A DNA stretch of 64,000 bases from Granulicella mallensis MP5ACTX8 (lineage in GTDB: Bacteria > Acidobacteriota > Terriglobia > Terriglobales > Acidobacteriaceae). The stretch lies in the NCBI RefSeq assembly GCF_000178955.2, contig NC_016631.1, forward strand, positions 620,001 through 684,000, in the 5' to 3' direction. Shown one piece after another: positions 7,413 through 16,252 of the stretch. Under the pieces are notes generated by a model that searched no databases, was not told the DNA's origin, and saw only the letters and a list, made by a program, of their open reading frames with translations. Position numbers and translations under genes: made by a program. Each line of letters starts with the position of its first letter. Positions within the stretch are counted from its first letter, which is position 1.

Positions 7413-9377
7413 ATGAAAACAAATTCTGTTTCGCTCTCTCGCCTGACCAATGTTGCGGCCCTTGCCTGCGCTCTTGTACTGAGCGGGTGTACCTCGAACC
7501 TTAGCGGCGTTGCCACCCCTTCCGGTTTGACGGTCATGCACATCCAGGGCATCGTTCACGGCGGCCAGCAGTCGCTCAATGGTGCACACGTATACATGTA
7601 TTCCCCCAGCACAAGTCTGTATGGTGGCTCAGGGGTTGTCGCGTCCGCCGGCACGGATTCGATTTCGTTGCTGACCAATGTGCCGGGAGTTACCATCAGC
7701 GACGGAACCAACTTCTACGTCACCACGGACCAGGCAGGAACCTTCAATATCGACGGCGCGTTTGCCTGCTCCCCTGGAACTCAGGTCTATCTCTACTCGG
7801 TGGGTGGCGATCCGCAATACACCGGATACGGGATTCCCACCGGGAACAATCCAGCCGCGACTTTGATGTCTGTGGTGGGCGACTGCACCAGCGCTACTCC
7901 CGGCGGAGCCTTTCCGAACGCCACTTTTATCAGCATGAATGAGGCCACCACCGTTGCCGCCGCCTACGCGCTGGCGGGCTTCGCCATCGATGGCACCCAC
8001 CTCGGCGCTCCCAGCTCCCTATCCGGGCATTCGCTGGCCTTGACCGGCCTGGCCAATGCCTTCAGCACAGCCCTCAACCTTGTAAACCAGACGACTGGAT
8101 TGCCGGCGGCAACTACCACGGCAGCGGGCAGCAGCGGCACGGTTCCGGTCAAGCTCATCAATACTCTGGCAGACATACTGGCGGTCTGCATCAACTCCAC
8201 CGGCAGCTCCTCCTCCGGCTGCATGACGCTCTTTGAGAACGCTAAGAACAGCGGTGGCAACCAGGCCACGGATACCGCAATGGCGGCGATCTACATTGCG
8301 CAGAATCCCAAGGCTCATGTTTCCACACTCTTCAATTTGGCGACCAACGCTGGCCCCTTCCAGCCGGTTCTTACCGCCGCCGCCGACTTTACCATGGCCG
8401 TTACCTATAGTGGGTTGAACCAGCCTTACGGCATCGCTGTGGACGGGGTCGGCAACGTATGGGTCACCAACTCCGGCCTTACTGGCGCGAATGCCAACTC
8501 CGTTACCATGTTCTCTCCCACGGGCGTGGTGACTGCCGGCTGCGGGGCCTGCTCCGGCGCGCACTATACCGCTCCCATAGGCATCGCGATCGACTCTGGA
8601 AATCACCCCTGGATTGCCAGCTCCAGACCCAGTGGTGGCTACTATCTCACCGAGATTACCTCCAGTTCCAATAGCACGAGCACCAACATCGGGGGATCTC
8701 TCGACGCCCCGCAGGCTGTCGATGTCGGCTCAGAAGGCAACATATGGATTGCCAATACCGGCGCGAACGACATCATCGAATTCAATCCCAATACCCAGGC
8801 AGCAACGACCTACACCGGGGTACCCTCGCCACAGAGCATCGCTGCCGGAAACGGTAATCAGCGAATCTCGTCCGCTGCCAACTTCCCCTTGTACTCGATT
8901 ACGAACGGCGCGAGCGTAGCTGTGGGGGAGCTTGATAACAATCCCGATCTCATCAGCCCCTTAGGCATTGCACTGGGGCAGTCCAGCTTTCTCTTTGTTG
9001 CCGGTGCGGTGCGTGGGGGCGGCTCGCTCACGGAGACGAATCCCTCTCTTCAGGCCGTCGTCAGTAACGACAGCGGCATTATGCACTTTGATGACCCTCA
9101 ATACGTCGCTATCGATGGGGCAGACACCGTCTGGGTTACGAACTTTGCCAGTAACAGACTCACCAGGAGATCCGGCACAGGGGGCGTCTCCAACCTCTCC
9201 GCCGGTGGCACGCTCAACGGCCCGGAGGGTATCGCGGCCGATCTCTCGGGCAACGTCTGGGTCGCGAACTCAGGCAACGATACCGTCTCGGAGATTGTAG
9301 GACTGGGAACGCCCGTCGTCACCCCTCTCGTCGCAAACCTTCTTTCTCCCTACAGCGATCCAGCCTCCCAGCCCTAA
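7413..9377 (+). CDS. Secreted lipoprotein with NHL/Vgb-type beta-propeller repeats
   Basis: 654 residues from ATG 7413, preceded by AAGGA; a frame open from 7371 would place 14 extra residues before the signal peptide. The signal ends in the lipobox LVLSGC, so Cys is the lipidated residue. The first third is Gly/Ser/Thr-rich without a recognised fold. From about residue 340, at least five propeller blades follow the pattern GIAVDGxGNVWVTN: PYGIAVDGVGNVWVTNSG, PIGIAIDSGNHPWIASS, NIWIANTGANDIIEF, YVAIDGADTVWVTNFAS, GIAADLSGNVWVANSGND. Such propellers may bind ligands or act like virginiamycin-B-lyase relatives. It ends at a good terminator and stands alone. Substrate unknown. Confidence 0.75.
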   Translation: MKTNSVSLSRLTNVAALACALVLSGCTSNLSGVATPSGLTVMHIQGIVHGGQQSLNGAHVYMYSPSTSLYGGSGVVASAGTDSISLLTNVPGVTISDGTNFYVTTDQAGTFNIDGAFACSPGTQVYLYSVGGDPQYTGYGIPTGNNPAATLMSVVGDCTSATPGGAFPNATFISMNEATTVAAAYALAGFAIDGTHLGAPSSLSGHSLALTGLANAFSTALNLVNQTTGLPAATTTAAGSSGTVPVKLINTLADILAVCINSTGSSSSGCMTLFENAKNSGGNQATDTAMAAIYIAQNPKAHVSTLFNLATNAGPFQPVLTAAADFTMAVTYSGLNQPYGIAVDGVGNVWVTNSGLTGANANSVTMFSPTGVVTAGCGACSGAHYTAPIGIAIDSGNHPWIASSRPSGGYYLTEITSSSNSTSTNIGGSLDAPQAVDVGSEGNIWIANTGANDIIEFNPNTQAATTYTGVPSPQSIAAGNGNQRISSAANFPLYSITNGASVAVGELDNNPDLISPLGIALGQSSFLFVAGAVRGGGSLTETNPSLQAVVSNDSGIMHFDDPQYVAIDGADTVWVTNFASNRLTRRSGTGGVSNLSAGGTLNGPEGIAADLSGNVWVANSGNDTVSEIVGLGTPVVTPLVANLLSPYSDPASQP

Positions 9378-9406
9378 CGCTTGAGGCGTTGCAAATACAG
9401 AAGACC

Positions 9407-9445
9407 AGCCCACGCTGCCAATCCGGGCAGCGCGGGCTGTCTTTG
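9407..9445 (+). terminator. Terminator after the propeller lipoprotein
   Basis: agcccacgctgcc (9407-9419) pairs with ggcagcgcgggct (9426-9438) with one mismatch; gtcttt follows. Confidence 0.6.
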
Positions 9446-9452
9446 CCCCACG

Positions 9453-9477
9453 TTCACATGATTAACATTGGCTTCAA
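9453..9477 (+). promoter_or_regulatory. Candidate PHO box upstream of phoB
   Basis: TTAAC (9462-9466), six bases, then TTCAA (9473-9477): 11-bp periodic direct repeats. A further TTCAC at 9453 lies 9 bp earlier. The same TTMAH-N6-TTMAH layout is found before three other genes of the island, which suggests phoBR is autoregulated. Confidence 0.5.
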
Positions 9478-9591
9478 TGCGAATTTCCCAAACAATTCGA
9501 CAAGATTTACCATCCTGTAGTAATTAAGCGGTCGCCGACAGGATAAACTCAACGGCGACCGGGGTGCGTTCACTGCGGCTGAGGAGAATGT

Positions 9592-10308
9592 GTGAGCCAA
9601 ACTGTCTTCGTCTTGGAAGACGATGCTGACATTAGCAGACTGGTGCAGTATCAACTGGAACGAGCGGGCTTTATTGCGAAGCCGTATGCGGCCATTGGGT
9701 CCATCGTGCAGGATGCTGAACGCTCGCGGCCTGCGCTGTTTCTGCTGGATATCATGGTGCCGGGCGGCGATGGCATGGATCTCTGCCGCCGGCTGCGTCA
9801 GCATCCGACCTTGAGCGGTGTCCCCGTGATCTTTCTAACCGCGCGCGCCTCGGAGAACGATCGCGTGCATGGTCTGGAACTGGGCGCTGACGACTACATT
9901 ACCAAGCCGTTCGGAACGCGGGAGTTGGTTGCGCGTGTTCGTGCGGTCTTGCGGCGCTTTGAGCCCTCCGAGGCTCCCGGTCCGCTCTCAATCGTCAAGA
10001 TCGAAGAGATCGAGATCGACGGCAGCGCTATGCAGTTGCGTGTGAAGGGCGAACTCGTGCCGACGACGGCCACCGAGTTCCGCCTGCTGGACTATCTCGC
10101 CCGGCATCCGGCGCGGGTGTTCAGCCGGGACCAATTACTGGATGCTGTGTGGGGAGATGCGCGGTTTGTAACGCCGCGCAGTGTGGACGTGTATGTGCGC
10201 CGGATTCGGGAAAAGGTGGAAGCCGATCCGGAGACCCCACGCTATTTGAAGACGATGCGCGGAGCAGGGTATCGCTTCGAGATTCCCAAAAGCCGCGAAG
10301 CCCAGTAA
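9592..10308 (+). CDS. phoB: PhoB-type response regulator
   Basis: 238 residues, GTG start at 9592 after GAGGAG. Residues 1-122 form a receiver domain with EDD acidic residues (9-11), phosphoacceptor Asp53 (LFLLDIMVPGGDG), Thr in FLTAR and Lys in ITKPFG. Residues about 140-232 form an OmpR/PhoB winged helix (TATEFRLLDYLARHPARVFSRDQLLDAVWG, then SVDVYVRRIREKV and RGAGYRF). It would bind PHO boxes and activate phosphate-scavenging genes. The histidine kinase follows 63 bp downstream, and porin, pstS, pstCAB and phoU lie nearby, supporting PhoB over a generic OmpR regulator. A candidate PHO box precedes it. Confidence 0.88.
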   Translation: MSQTVFVLEDDADISRLVQYQLERAGFIAKPYAAIGSIVQDAERSRPALFLLDIMVPGGDGMDLCRRLRQHPTLSGVPVIFLTARASENDRVHGLELGADDYITKPFGTRELVARVRAVLRRFEPSEAPGPLSIVKIEEIEIDGSAMQLRVKGELVPTTATEFRLLDYLARHPARVFSRDQLLDAVWGDARFVTPRSVDVYVRRIREKVEADPETPRYLKTMRGAGYRFEIPKSREAQ

Positions 10309-10323
10309 CCTCGCGACTCAATA

Positions 10324-10352
10324 GTCCGGTGAGAGGGGATCGTCTCACCGGA
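10324..10352 (+). promoter_or_regulatory. Hairpin in the phoB-phoR spacer
   Basis: gtccggtgaga (10324-10334) pairs perfectly with tctcaccggac (10342-10352) around a 7-nt loop. There is no T-run, so it may stabilise mRNA or set the PhoB:PhoR ratio rather than terminate. It also looks like a small REP palindrome. Confidence 0.5.
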
Positions 10353-10371
10353 CTCAGGTATTTGAAGACCC

Positions 10372-11766
10372 ATGGGAACCTCTGTCATGAAGCGGAATTT
10401 GTGGCTTTCTTTGTGGCTGCGTACCGCGCTGGCTGTCGCCGTTGTGGCGGCAGCGGCGCTGATACTGCCGCATTGGTGGCTGTGGGCACTCCTGCCCCTG
10501 GCACTGGCAGTTGTTTCCTGGGTAGCGTGGGCGATATCGCGTGCCGTGGAGAGCGGGCTACGCACGCTCAAGCCCGATACTGGCGCACCCCATTCCGATC
10601 TGCCCTTTGAAGAGTTCGAAGAGCTGGCTGCGTCGCTCGACGCGGAGTCCGCTCGTCAGACCAAACAGTTTGAGGCCACCGCCGAGAGCCAGCGCAAGCT
10701 CGAACTGCTGCTCGATTCCATGCAGGACCTGGTCGTCGCGGTCGATTCGGCCGGGAGAATCTCCTGGACGAATGCACCGATGGCGCGGCTGATGTCTTCT
10801 TCCTCGGGTTCAGTACGTACGGGACATGCCCTGGTGCAAACGATCCGCGAGCCGGAGGTGCTGGCCTGCGCCCGCATTGCGTTGGAAGAGCGCACGGTGG
10901 CTGAGCGGGAGGCCGTGGGCTTCAATACAGGCCGGATTTATGCCGTAAGCGCCGCTCCCATGGCCGAGGGTGGTGCTGTAGTAGTGCTGCGCGATATCAC
11001 CCGCCTCCAGCAGATGGAGCGCACCCAGAAGGAGTTTGTGGCGAATGTCTCGCATGAGTTGCGGACGCCTCTGACTTCGATCATGGGGTACGTGGAACTG
11101 TTGATCGACGACGGCAACGCGGACGCCAACATGACCGCGCAGTCGCGGGAGTTCTTCGACGCCATTCTGAAAAATGCGCAGCGGATGGGCCGGCTAACCG
11201 AAGACCTGCTGGTGATGGCCAAGGTGGACTCCGGCGAACAGAAGATCAATCCTGCTCCGGTTCGCGTGGCGGCCCTGCTGCAGGAATCGATCGCCGCGGC
11301 GAGCGGATTGCTGAAAGATGATGCCCGGCTGGAGATTGCTGCCATGGTCGACACCGAGGTCATGGCGGACACGGATGCCGTGGTGCAGGTGTTGAGCAAC
11401 CTGATCGAGAACGCCTTGAACTACGGTCGCGGCGCGCATGGATCGCTGGTCGTGATGGCTGCGGAGATGGTGGCCGGACCTCCGTCGATGGTGAAGTTCA
11501 GCGTGCGCGACTTTGGAGCAGGCATCGCTTTCGAGCACCGCGAACGCATCTTCGAGCGCTTCTACCGCGCGGACAAGGCGCGGTCGCGTGAGTCCGGCGG
11601 TACGGGGCTGGGGCTGTCTATCGCGAAGCACCTGGTGGAATCGCATGGTGGGACGATCTGGGTGGAGAGCGATCTGGGCCGCGGCAGCCGATTCTGCTTC
11701 ACGCTGCCGCAGGCTCCCGCGCGAAGTAACCCTCTGCCCGATGAGGAACAGGCGTCGCTCAATTAG
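10372..11766 (+). CDS. phoR: Phosphate-sensing histidine kinase PhoR
   Basis: 464 residues from ATG 10372 (a second in-frame ATG at 10387 is possible). Two membrane helices lie close together near the N-terminus ([17 protein letters not shown] and [21 protein letters not shown]) with almost no periplasmic loop, as in PhoR. A PAS domain follows ([24 protein letters not shown]). The HisKA motif [16 protein letters not shown] has phosphoaccepting His228, and the ATPase domain shows the N box ([10 protein letters not shown]), the G1 box (DFGAGI) and the G2 box (GGTGLGLSI). It is expected to phosphorylate or dephosphorylate PhoB according to PstSCAB-PhoU signalling. It ends about 90 bp before repeat family 1 copy 2. 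Confidence 0.88.
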   Translation: MGTSVMKRNLWLSLWLRTALAVAVVAAAALILPHWWLWALLPLALAVVSWVAWAISRAVESGLRTLKPDTGAPHSDLPFEEFEELAASLDAESARQTKQFEATAESQRKLELLLDSMQDLVVAVDSAGRISWTNAPMARLMSSSSGSVRTGHALVQTIREPEVLACARIALEERTVAEREAVGFNTGRIYAVSAAPMAEGGAVVVLRDITRLQQMERTQKEFVANVSHELRTPLTSIMGYVELLIDDGNADANMTAQSREFFDAILKNAQRMGRLTEDLLVMAKVDSGEQKINPAPVRVAALLQESIAAASGLLKDDARLEIAAMVDTEVMADTDAVVQVLSNLIENALNYGRGAHGSLVVMAAEMVAGPPSMVKFSVRDFGAGIAFEHRERIFERFYRADKARSRESGGTGLGLSIAKHLVESHGGTIWVESDLGRGSRFCFTLPQAPARSNPLPDEEQASLN

Positions 11767-11852
11767 CGCGATTAGAGCTTTCTCGACCTAACCCCAAAAC
11801 TTGTCATGCTCTAGATGAGATGACCGTCCTGTTGTGAGCAGGAGAAACATTC

Positions 11853-12045
11853 AAGCCCCGAAGGGGCGACGCTATCACAGCCCAGGGTGAAACCCTGGGT
11901 TACAGGGCAAGGAGAAGGTGAGCCCTGCAAGGGCGTTCCATCGGGGCCACCCAGGATAGATCGCCCTTTCAGGGCTACACTCTCATTGGGCATCCTAACC
12001 CAGGGTTTCACCTTGGGCTGTGATAGCGTCGCCCCTTTGGGGCTC
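11853..12045. repeat. Long palindromic repeat element, family 1 copy 2
   Basis: Same layout as 244-438. Outer arms agccccgaaggggcgac with gctatcacagcccagggtg, then aaccctgggtt, mirrored by aacccagggtttcaccttgg and gtcgcccctttggggct. The inner stem agccctgcaagggcg/cgccctttcagggct has mismatches, so it is less perfect than copy 1. It fills the gap between phoR and the minus-strand oxidase gene (11767-12109), which holds no gene. Confidence 0.85.
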
Positions 12046-12109
12046 AACCCTGTGCCGGTGGCGGATGCCTTCTTGATTCCATCTGCGCAGTGTTACTAGG
12101 AAAACCTTC

Positions 12110-13759
12110 CTAAGCCACAACCTCGAATGGCCGCATCATGTCGTTGGATTCGTGCTCAAGGATGTGGCAATGGTAGAGGTACTTGCCTGCGTAGCCGTCG
12201 AAGTGGACGATGATTCGGGTAATCATTCCGGGAGGGCACTGAATCGTGTCCTTCCACCCGACCTCGCTGGGTTCCGGCGACCTGGCGGGAGCCAGGTAGC
12301 GCAGCTTCTTGTACATCTGGTAGGAGAAGACCTCGAACGTGCGGCGATCCAGGAGCTGAAACCGGACGAGATGCAGGTGCATGGGGTGAACGTCTTCGGT
12401 CAGGTTGACGAACTCCCAGATTTCGGTGGAATTGAGCTTCGGCTGTTCGGTGACAGGATCATGCCAGTGCTTGCGGTTCAGCAGCATGATCATGGGATTG
12501 CCCACCTTGTCCTGATACTCGTTGAGCGTGATGGTGCGGGTAACGGTAGCTGTGGACTCGGGGATCCGTGGAACGGTTCGCAGCGTAGCCGGGATGGAAC
12601 TCATCTTGTCGTGGCCGGTCTGCAAGGCAGGGGCTGCGGTTGCAGCCACACGGAACTGCAGGATCTCGAAGGCTCCATTGACCAGGTGCACCTGCTTGCC
12701 GGCAAATTGCGAGAAGTCGATGAGCAGATCGGCGCGCTCGGCGGGGGCGAGAAGGAGGCTCGTGAGCTTCACGGGAGAGGGGAGCAGGCCCTGATCCGAG
12801 CCGATCTGGTGAAAGGGAATTTGCTCCGAGAGCGAGAGGGCGAAGAAGCGGCTGTTGGCAGCGTTGAGCACGCGAAAGCGATAGAGGCGGGGCTCGACTT
12901 CGAAGAACGGGCGGACCTTGCCGTTGATCAGCGTGGCGTCCGCGAAGAACTCCGGTACCCAGGGGTGGTCTGGGTCGCCGGACGTGGGATAGAAGAGCTG
13001 TCCATCCGCGGTGAAGTCGCGGTCATAGATCGAAAGAGGGACTTCGTATTTACCGGAAGGCAGGTTGAGGGCGTCCTCGGCCTTGTCGCGGATCAGGAAG
13101 TGCCCGAAGAGTCCGGCGTACATATTGAGCCGGTTGAGCCCCATCGCGTGGTCGTGATACCAGAGGGTGGCTGAGTCCTGCTCCAGGGGATAGTGGCAGG
13201 TGCGGCTGGTGCCGGGGACGAACCAGTCCTCGGGGTAGCCGTCGTCCTTGGTCGGGACGCGCGCACCGTGGACATGGACGATCGCCCGAACCTCGGGGAG
13301 ATCCCGGCCGCAGCCGTGGAGGCTGTAGTCGATCGGAAGGTAGTGGTGCGCGGGGAGGGCGTTGACCCACTCAATCTCCAGCGGCTGGTGCGAACGGGCC
13401 TCGATGACCGGTGCGAGGGGGCTGGAGCTGCTTCCAGTCCCATAGGCCCAGAAGCGGGAAGCGGGAACGTCGCGGTGGATCTTGGAATGGACCTCCCGCA
13501 TAGTGACGCGGAGCTTGTGCGGCTGGCCATGGTGGGCGGCCGGCACGAGCCGCTCGGGCAGCGGAAGCACGTCTACGAAGGGGGGCAACTCCAGCGAGTG
13601 GAGCATGGGCTGCGGCTTAGCCGTGCTGGCGGGCATGGCCATCGGTTGCTGTGCTAAGACGGGAAGCGCGCCCGGAAGAAGGGAAAAGGCAGAGGCTTGC
13701 CTGAGAAAGCTGCGGCGGGTAGAGGGCAATGGAGCTCCGTATCGAGAAAGTCGTGGCAA
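12110..13759 (-). CDS. Multicopper oxidase, CotA/bilirubin-oxidase-like
   Basis: About 549 residues. All four copper ligand groups are present: HVHGARV, WYHDHAMG, HPMHLHLVRF, and YHCHILEHESNDMMRPF (T1/T2/T3 sites with axial Met), the last closely matching spore-coat laccase CotA. A twin-arginine signal (STRRSFLRQASAFSLLPGALPVLA) indicates Tat export of the folded protein. The frame is open to a GTG at 13819, but that codon lies inside the terminator of the preceding gene, so I place the start at the TTG at 13759 after GAGGG (TTG 13771 is the alternative); this start is uncertain. Such oxidases act on phenolics, bilirubin or metals. Its place inside a phosphate-starvation cluster is unusual. 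Confidence 0.8.
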   Translation of the reverse strand: MPRLSRYGAPLPSTRRSFLRQASAFSLLPGALPVLAQQPMAMPASTAKPQPMLHSLELPPFVDVLPLPERLVPAAHHGQPHKLRVTMREVHSKIHRDVPASRFWAYGTGSSSSPLAPVIEARSHQPLEIEWVNALPAHHYLPIDYSLHGCGRDLPEVRAIVHVHGARVPTKDDGYPEDWFVPGTSRTCHYPLEQDSATLWYHDHAMGLNRLNMYAGLFGHFLIRDKAEDALNLPSGKYEVPLSIYDRDFTADGQLFYPTSGDPDHPWVPEFFADATLINGKVRPFFEVEPRLYRFRVLNAANSRFFALSLSEQIPFHQIGSDQGLLPSPVKLTSLLLAPAERADLLIDFSQFAGKQVHLVNGAFEILQFRVAATAAPALQTGHDKMSSIPATLRTVPRIPESTATVTRTITLNEYQDKVGNPMIMLLNRKHWHDPVTEQPKLNSTEIWEFVNLTEDVHPMHLHLVRFQLLDRRTFEVFSYQMYKKLRYLAPARSPEPSEVGWKDTIQCPPGMITRIIVHFDGYAGKYLYHCHILEHESNDMMRPFEVVA

Positions 13760-13800
13760 AACTGCGATCAATCCCTCAAAACTGGCAGCTTTGCAAACAG

Positions 13801-13841
13801 TTCCAGAAAAAAGAATCACGCACCCTGATTGCGGGTGCGTG
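13801..13841 (-). terminator. Terminator after the secreted phosphoesterase gene
   Basis: On the minus strand CACGCACCC (13841-13833) pairs with GGGTGCGTG (13825-13817) and is followed by ATTCTTTTTT. The stem is perfect and there is a real T-run. Confidence 0.75.
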
Positions 13842-13885
13842 TCTTTAAGCTAGAGCAGTTATGTAACGGGTTTGTGAACAATCAA

Positions 13886-15625
13886 TTACTTGCAAGCAGC
13901 AGTGGCAGGGCTGCAAACCTTTCCGGTGGTGGGGCTGAGATAGAGCGGTGTGGGGTTCGGCGGCGCGGCTGCATTGGAGAAGTCGAACATCGCAGTGAGT
14001 GCGCCGGCGGAGGCATCGAACGAACCGCTACCGATGCGTGTGCCACCGAGGAAGATGTCCTCGATAAAGCGGGGAATCGAGGCCTGATCGGTGGGCGTGG
14101 TGTCGACGTAGTTCTTCCTGGCCCAGGGAGAGAGGACCAGGAGAGGAAGACGTGGGCCGTGGCCGCAACGTCCCGCTACCGGCTTGCCGTTGGAGTTGGG
14201 GCCAGGCAGAGCAGAAGTGGGGGATGCGGTGGCGGTGCCGGTGCTGTTGCAGAGACCATTGCCGTTCAGCAGGTCTGCTGCCGATGCGGAGCCGTTGACG
14301 AGGTCCGTGGCATGGTCGTACCAGCCGTCGGAGTCGTCATAGGCGATGATGATCGCTGTGTTGGGCCAGAACGACGACTTCTCGATCTCATTGATCTCGT
14401 TGACGAGCCAGGTCTGCTCGTCGAGAGGATCGGAGTAACCGGCGTGGCCGTCCTGATAGCCGGGAGCCTTCAGGAAGCTGACGGCAGGCAGGTTGCCGGC
14501 GGCGAGAGCCGTGTTGAAGTCAACCGAATCGTACTGGTGGTTGGCCGCGTCCGTGGTTCCGATAGCAGCTGTGGAGGAGGGGCGGTTGTGCATCGGGTTA
14601 GCGGTGCTGGCGTAGTACTGGAAGGGCTCGTGGTGTGGAATGTAATCAGCCTTCAGTGGGTGTCCCGGGATGTTGACGGCGCCTGTGCTGCGTCCGCAAC
14701 CCGTGGTCGTGGTGCCGTTGGATGCAGTGTTGGTGATCGAGAGGTTGAAGCCGCCCTCGAAGAAACCCCAGGTGATGCCAGCATTGTTGAGCAGGTCGCC
14801 GATATTCTTGTTCGTGATGCTGGCAAAGGGGCCGGCGATGTTGGACATGCTGACATTGGCGCTGGTGGAGGAGCAGATGTCGCCGGTGGGGTCCTCGTCA
14901 TCGGTGAGGGTAAATCCGCCGACCCCATCGGGCGTAACGCCTGAGTCAGCACCCACGGGGTAGCCAGGCACGACACCGTTGGTCTGTCCTGATACCAGGT
15001 TGATGGCGCCTTGTGTCGAGGCGCCAAAGGTGGTGCCGAAGGAGTGGTCGTTCATCGCATACTGCTGAGCATAGTTCCACAGCGCGGTGACCGTGTTGCC
15101 GTCATAGTAGGCCATGGTGAGAGCCTGAGTGTTAGCCAGAGCCGGAGCGTTTGTTTCAGTCTGGAGAGGCAGGCCATCCGCTGTGCCGACAGAGAGAGGA
15201 AAGAGATCCATCTTGCCAGCGTCAAATGCCTTCTGTTCGGGGGTATAGCTGTGATCCTGATCGCCGGTTCCGGCTTGATCAGCGGAGAGCCGGAATGGGT
15301 TGGCGGGTGTCGGATTTTGGGAGTTCAGGTTCGGGTTCGCGGTAAGCAGCGACGGATTTGAAACGTAGTTGTCGGGGACGGTCGTGCCGGTGGCCGCCGT
15401 GAAAGATTGCCCATCGGTGTTGGCGGCGTTGGGATAGGTGCCGAAGTAGTGATCGAAGGAGATGTTCTCATCGAAGATCACAACAACATGCTTGATCGCC
15501 GCGGAGGCGGTCGTGGGAGTCGCTGCCGGTGGAGTCGGCGGTCCGGGGATTGCGGTGAGAGCAGAATTGCAACCGCTCATAACAATCGTAGCGGACATGA
15601 CAAGAGCAAGAGCTTTGCGAACCAT
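13886..15625 (-). CDS. Secreted phosphoesterase (phospholipase C / acid phosphatase family, PF04185) lipoprotein
   Basis: 579 residues. I choose ATG 15625 (MVRKALALVMSATIVMSGC) because it begins a lipoprotein signal with lipobox VMSGC; the frame is open to 15832 but would place 69 odd residues before it. The domain shows KHVVVIFDENISFDHYFGTYP (metal-binding start of the phosphoesterase fold), MNDHSFGTTFG, IIIAYDDSDGWYDHA (Asp/His metal ligands) and GHGPRLPLLVLSPWARKNYV. This family includes phosphatidylcholine phospholipase C and AcpA. A PHO-box-like repeat 78 bp upstream and the pst/pho neighbours support release of phosphate from organic esters under starvation. Transcribed alone, with a strong terminator downstream. 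Confidence 0.85.
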   Translation of the reverse strand: MVRKALALVMSATIVMSGCNSALTAIPGPPTPPAATPTTASAAIKHVVVIFDENISFDHYFGTYPNAANTDGQSFTAATGTTVPDNYVSNPSLLTANPNLNSQNPTPANPFRLSADQAGTGDQDHSYTPEQKAFDAGKMDLFPLSVGTADGLPLQTETNAPALANTQALTMAYYDGNTVTALWNYAQQYAMNDHSFGTTFGASTQGAINLVSGQTNGVVPGYPVGADSGVTPDGVGGFTLTDDEDPTGDICSSTSANVSMSNIAGPFASITNKNIGDLLNNAGITWGFFEGGFNLSITNTASNGTTTTGCGRSTGAVNIPGHPLKADYIPHHEPFQYYASTANPMHNRPSSTAAIGTTDAANHQYDSVDFNTALAAGNLPAVSFLKAPGYQDGHAGYSDPLDEQTWLVNEINEIEKSSFWPNTAIIIAYDDSDGWYDHATDLVNGSASAADLLNGNGLCNSTGTATASPTSALPGPNSNGKPVAGRCGHGPRLPLLVLSPWARKNYVDTTPTDQASIPRFIEDIFLGGTRIGSGSFDASAGALTAMFDFSNAAAPPNPTPLYLSPTTGKVCSPATAACK

Positions 15626-15702
15626 AGCCAGGAAGCCTCGAAGTGAAAATACTTGCGTGCCTTCTTGTAGCCCCTCAATGTTTTGTCCGAGGTCAATGGA
15701 GT

Positions 15703-15718
15703 TTGAAAATACGGTGAA
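15703..15718 (-). promoter_or_regulatory. Candidate PHO box of the phosphoesterase gene
   Basis: On the minus strand TTCAC (15718-15714), six bases, then TTCAA (15707-15703): two half sites exactly 11 bp apart, 78 bp upstream of the chosen start. Confidence 0.55.
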
Positions 15719-16106
15719 CTTTGCATGCGGTTTTCGATCACTCTTAACTGTTTGGGTACCTCCGCAGGAGCTTCCACAGGCAGCAGATGCCTGTGAGAAG
15801 GGTTTGGGATACCTCTTCACCCCTTGCCGCAAAGTCTCAAAAGGAAAACGGGAGGCGCTTCCCCGGAAGCCTCTTCAGGAGTTTGGATGGGTTGTGGCTG
15901 GACGGAAGGGAAGGTCTTTTTTGGGGAAAAGTCGTGTTCAGGTACAGGCTTTTGCCTCAGAGGAAGGAGGGGTGCTCCTGGCGAAAACAGGGTATCCACT
16001 AGCTTTACACCGGTCTTGCACCTGCTTGCGCGAGCCAGTTGAAGCATGGCCTTCGGCGCTGGAACAAGTCTGATAAGGGGCAAGGTATTCCCAAAAACTG
16101 ACTAAA

Positions 16107-16122
16107 TTCACATTCCATTAAC
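16107..16122 (+). promoter_or_regulatory. Candidate PHO box of the porin gene
   Basis: TTCAC (16107-16111), six bases, then TTAAC (16118-16122), 11-bp spacing, 130 bp upstream of the porin start. Confidence 0.55.
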
Positions 16123-16252
16123 ACTAGGTTTTTCCGACATTTACATTGAGTTGCGAGCATCGCCTCAACGGCAAAACAGGCAAGGAGAGTTTGAGCTCGG
16201 GCGAACGACCGCCGGAGGGCATGACTCCTTAGCAAAGCCGTACGAGGAATGG

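Larger units (their letters stand above)
15626..16252. other. Divergent control region between phosphoesterase and porin genes
   Basis: 627 bp without a credible gene. It holds one PHO-box-like repeat near each end (15703-15718 facing left, 16107-16122 facing right) and a small hairpin, cacaggca (15775-15782) with tgcctgtg (15788-15795). Nothing else is recognised. Confidence 0.5.

Noticed and set aside
12152-13174. 340-codon plus-strand frame opposite the multicopper oxidase
   Set aside because: Antisense to a gene with all copper motifs; no ribosome binding site and no recognisable domain.
13863-13878. Fifth PHO-box-like site before the multicopper oxidase
   Set aside because: TTCAC is present on the minus strand, but the second half is at 12 bp and reads TTACA; too weak to list as a feature.
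13829-14944. 371-codon plus-strand frame opposite the phosphoesterase
   Set aside because: Gly/Val/Arg-rich complement of a well-supported lipoprotein gene; starts in the terminator region.
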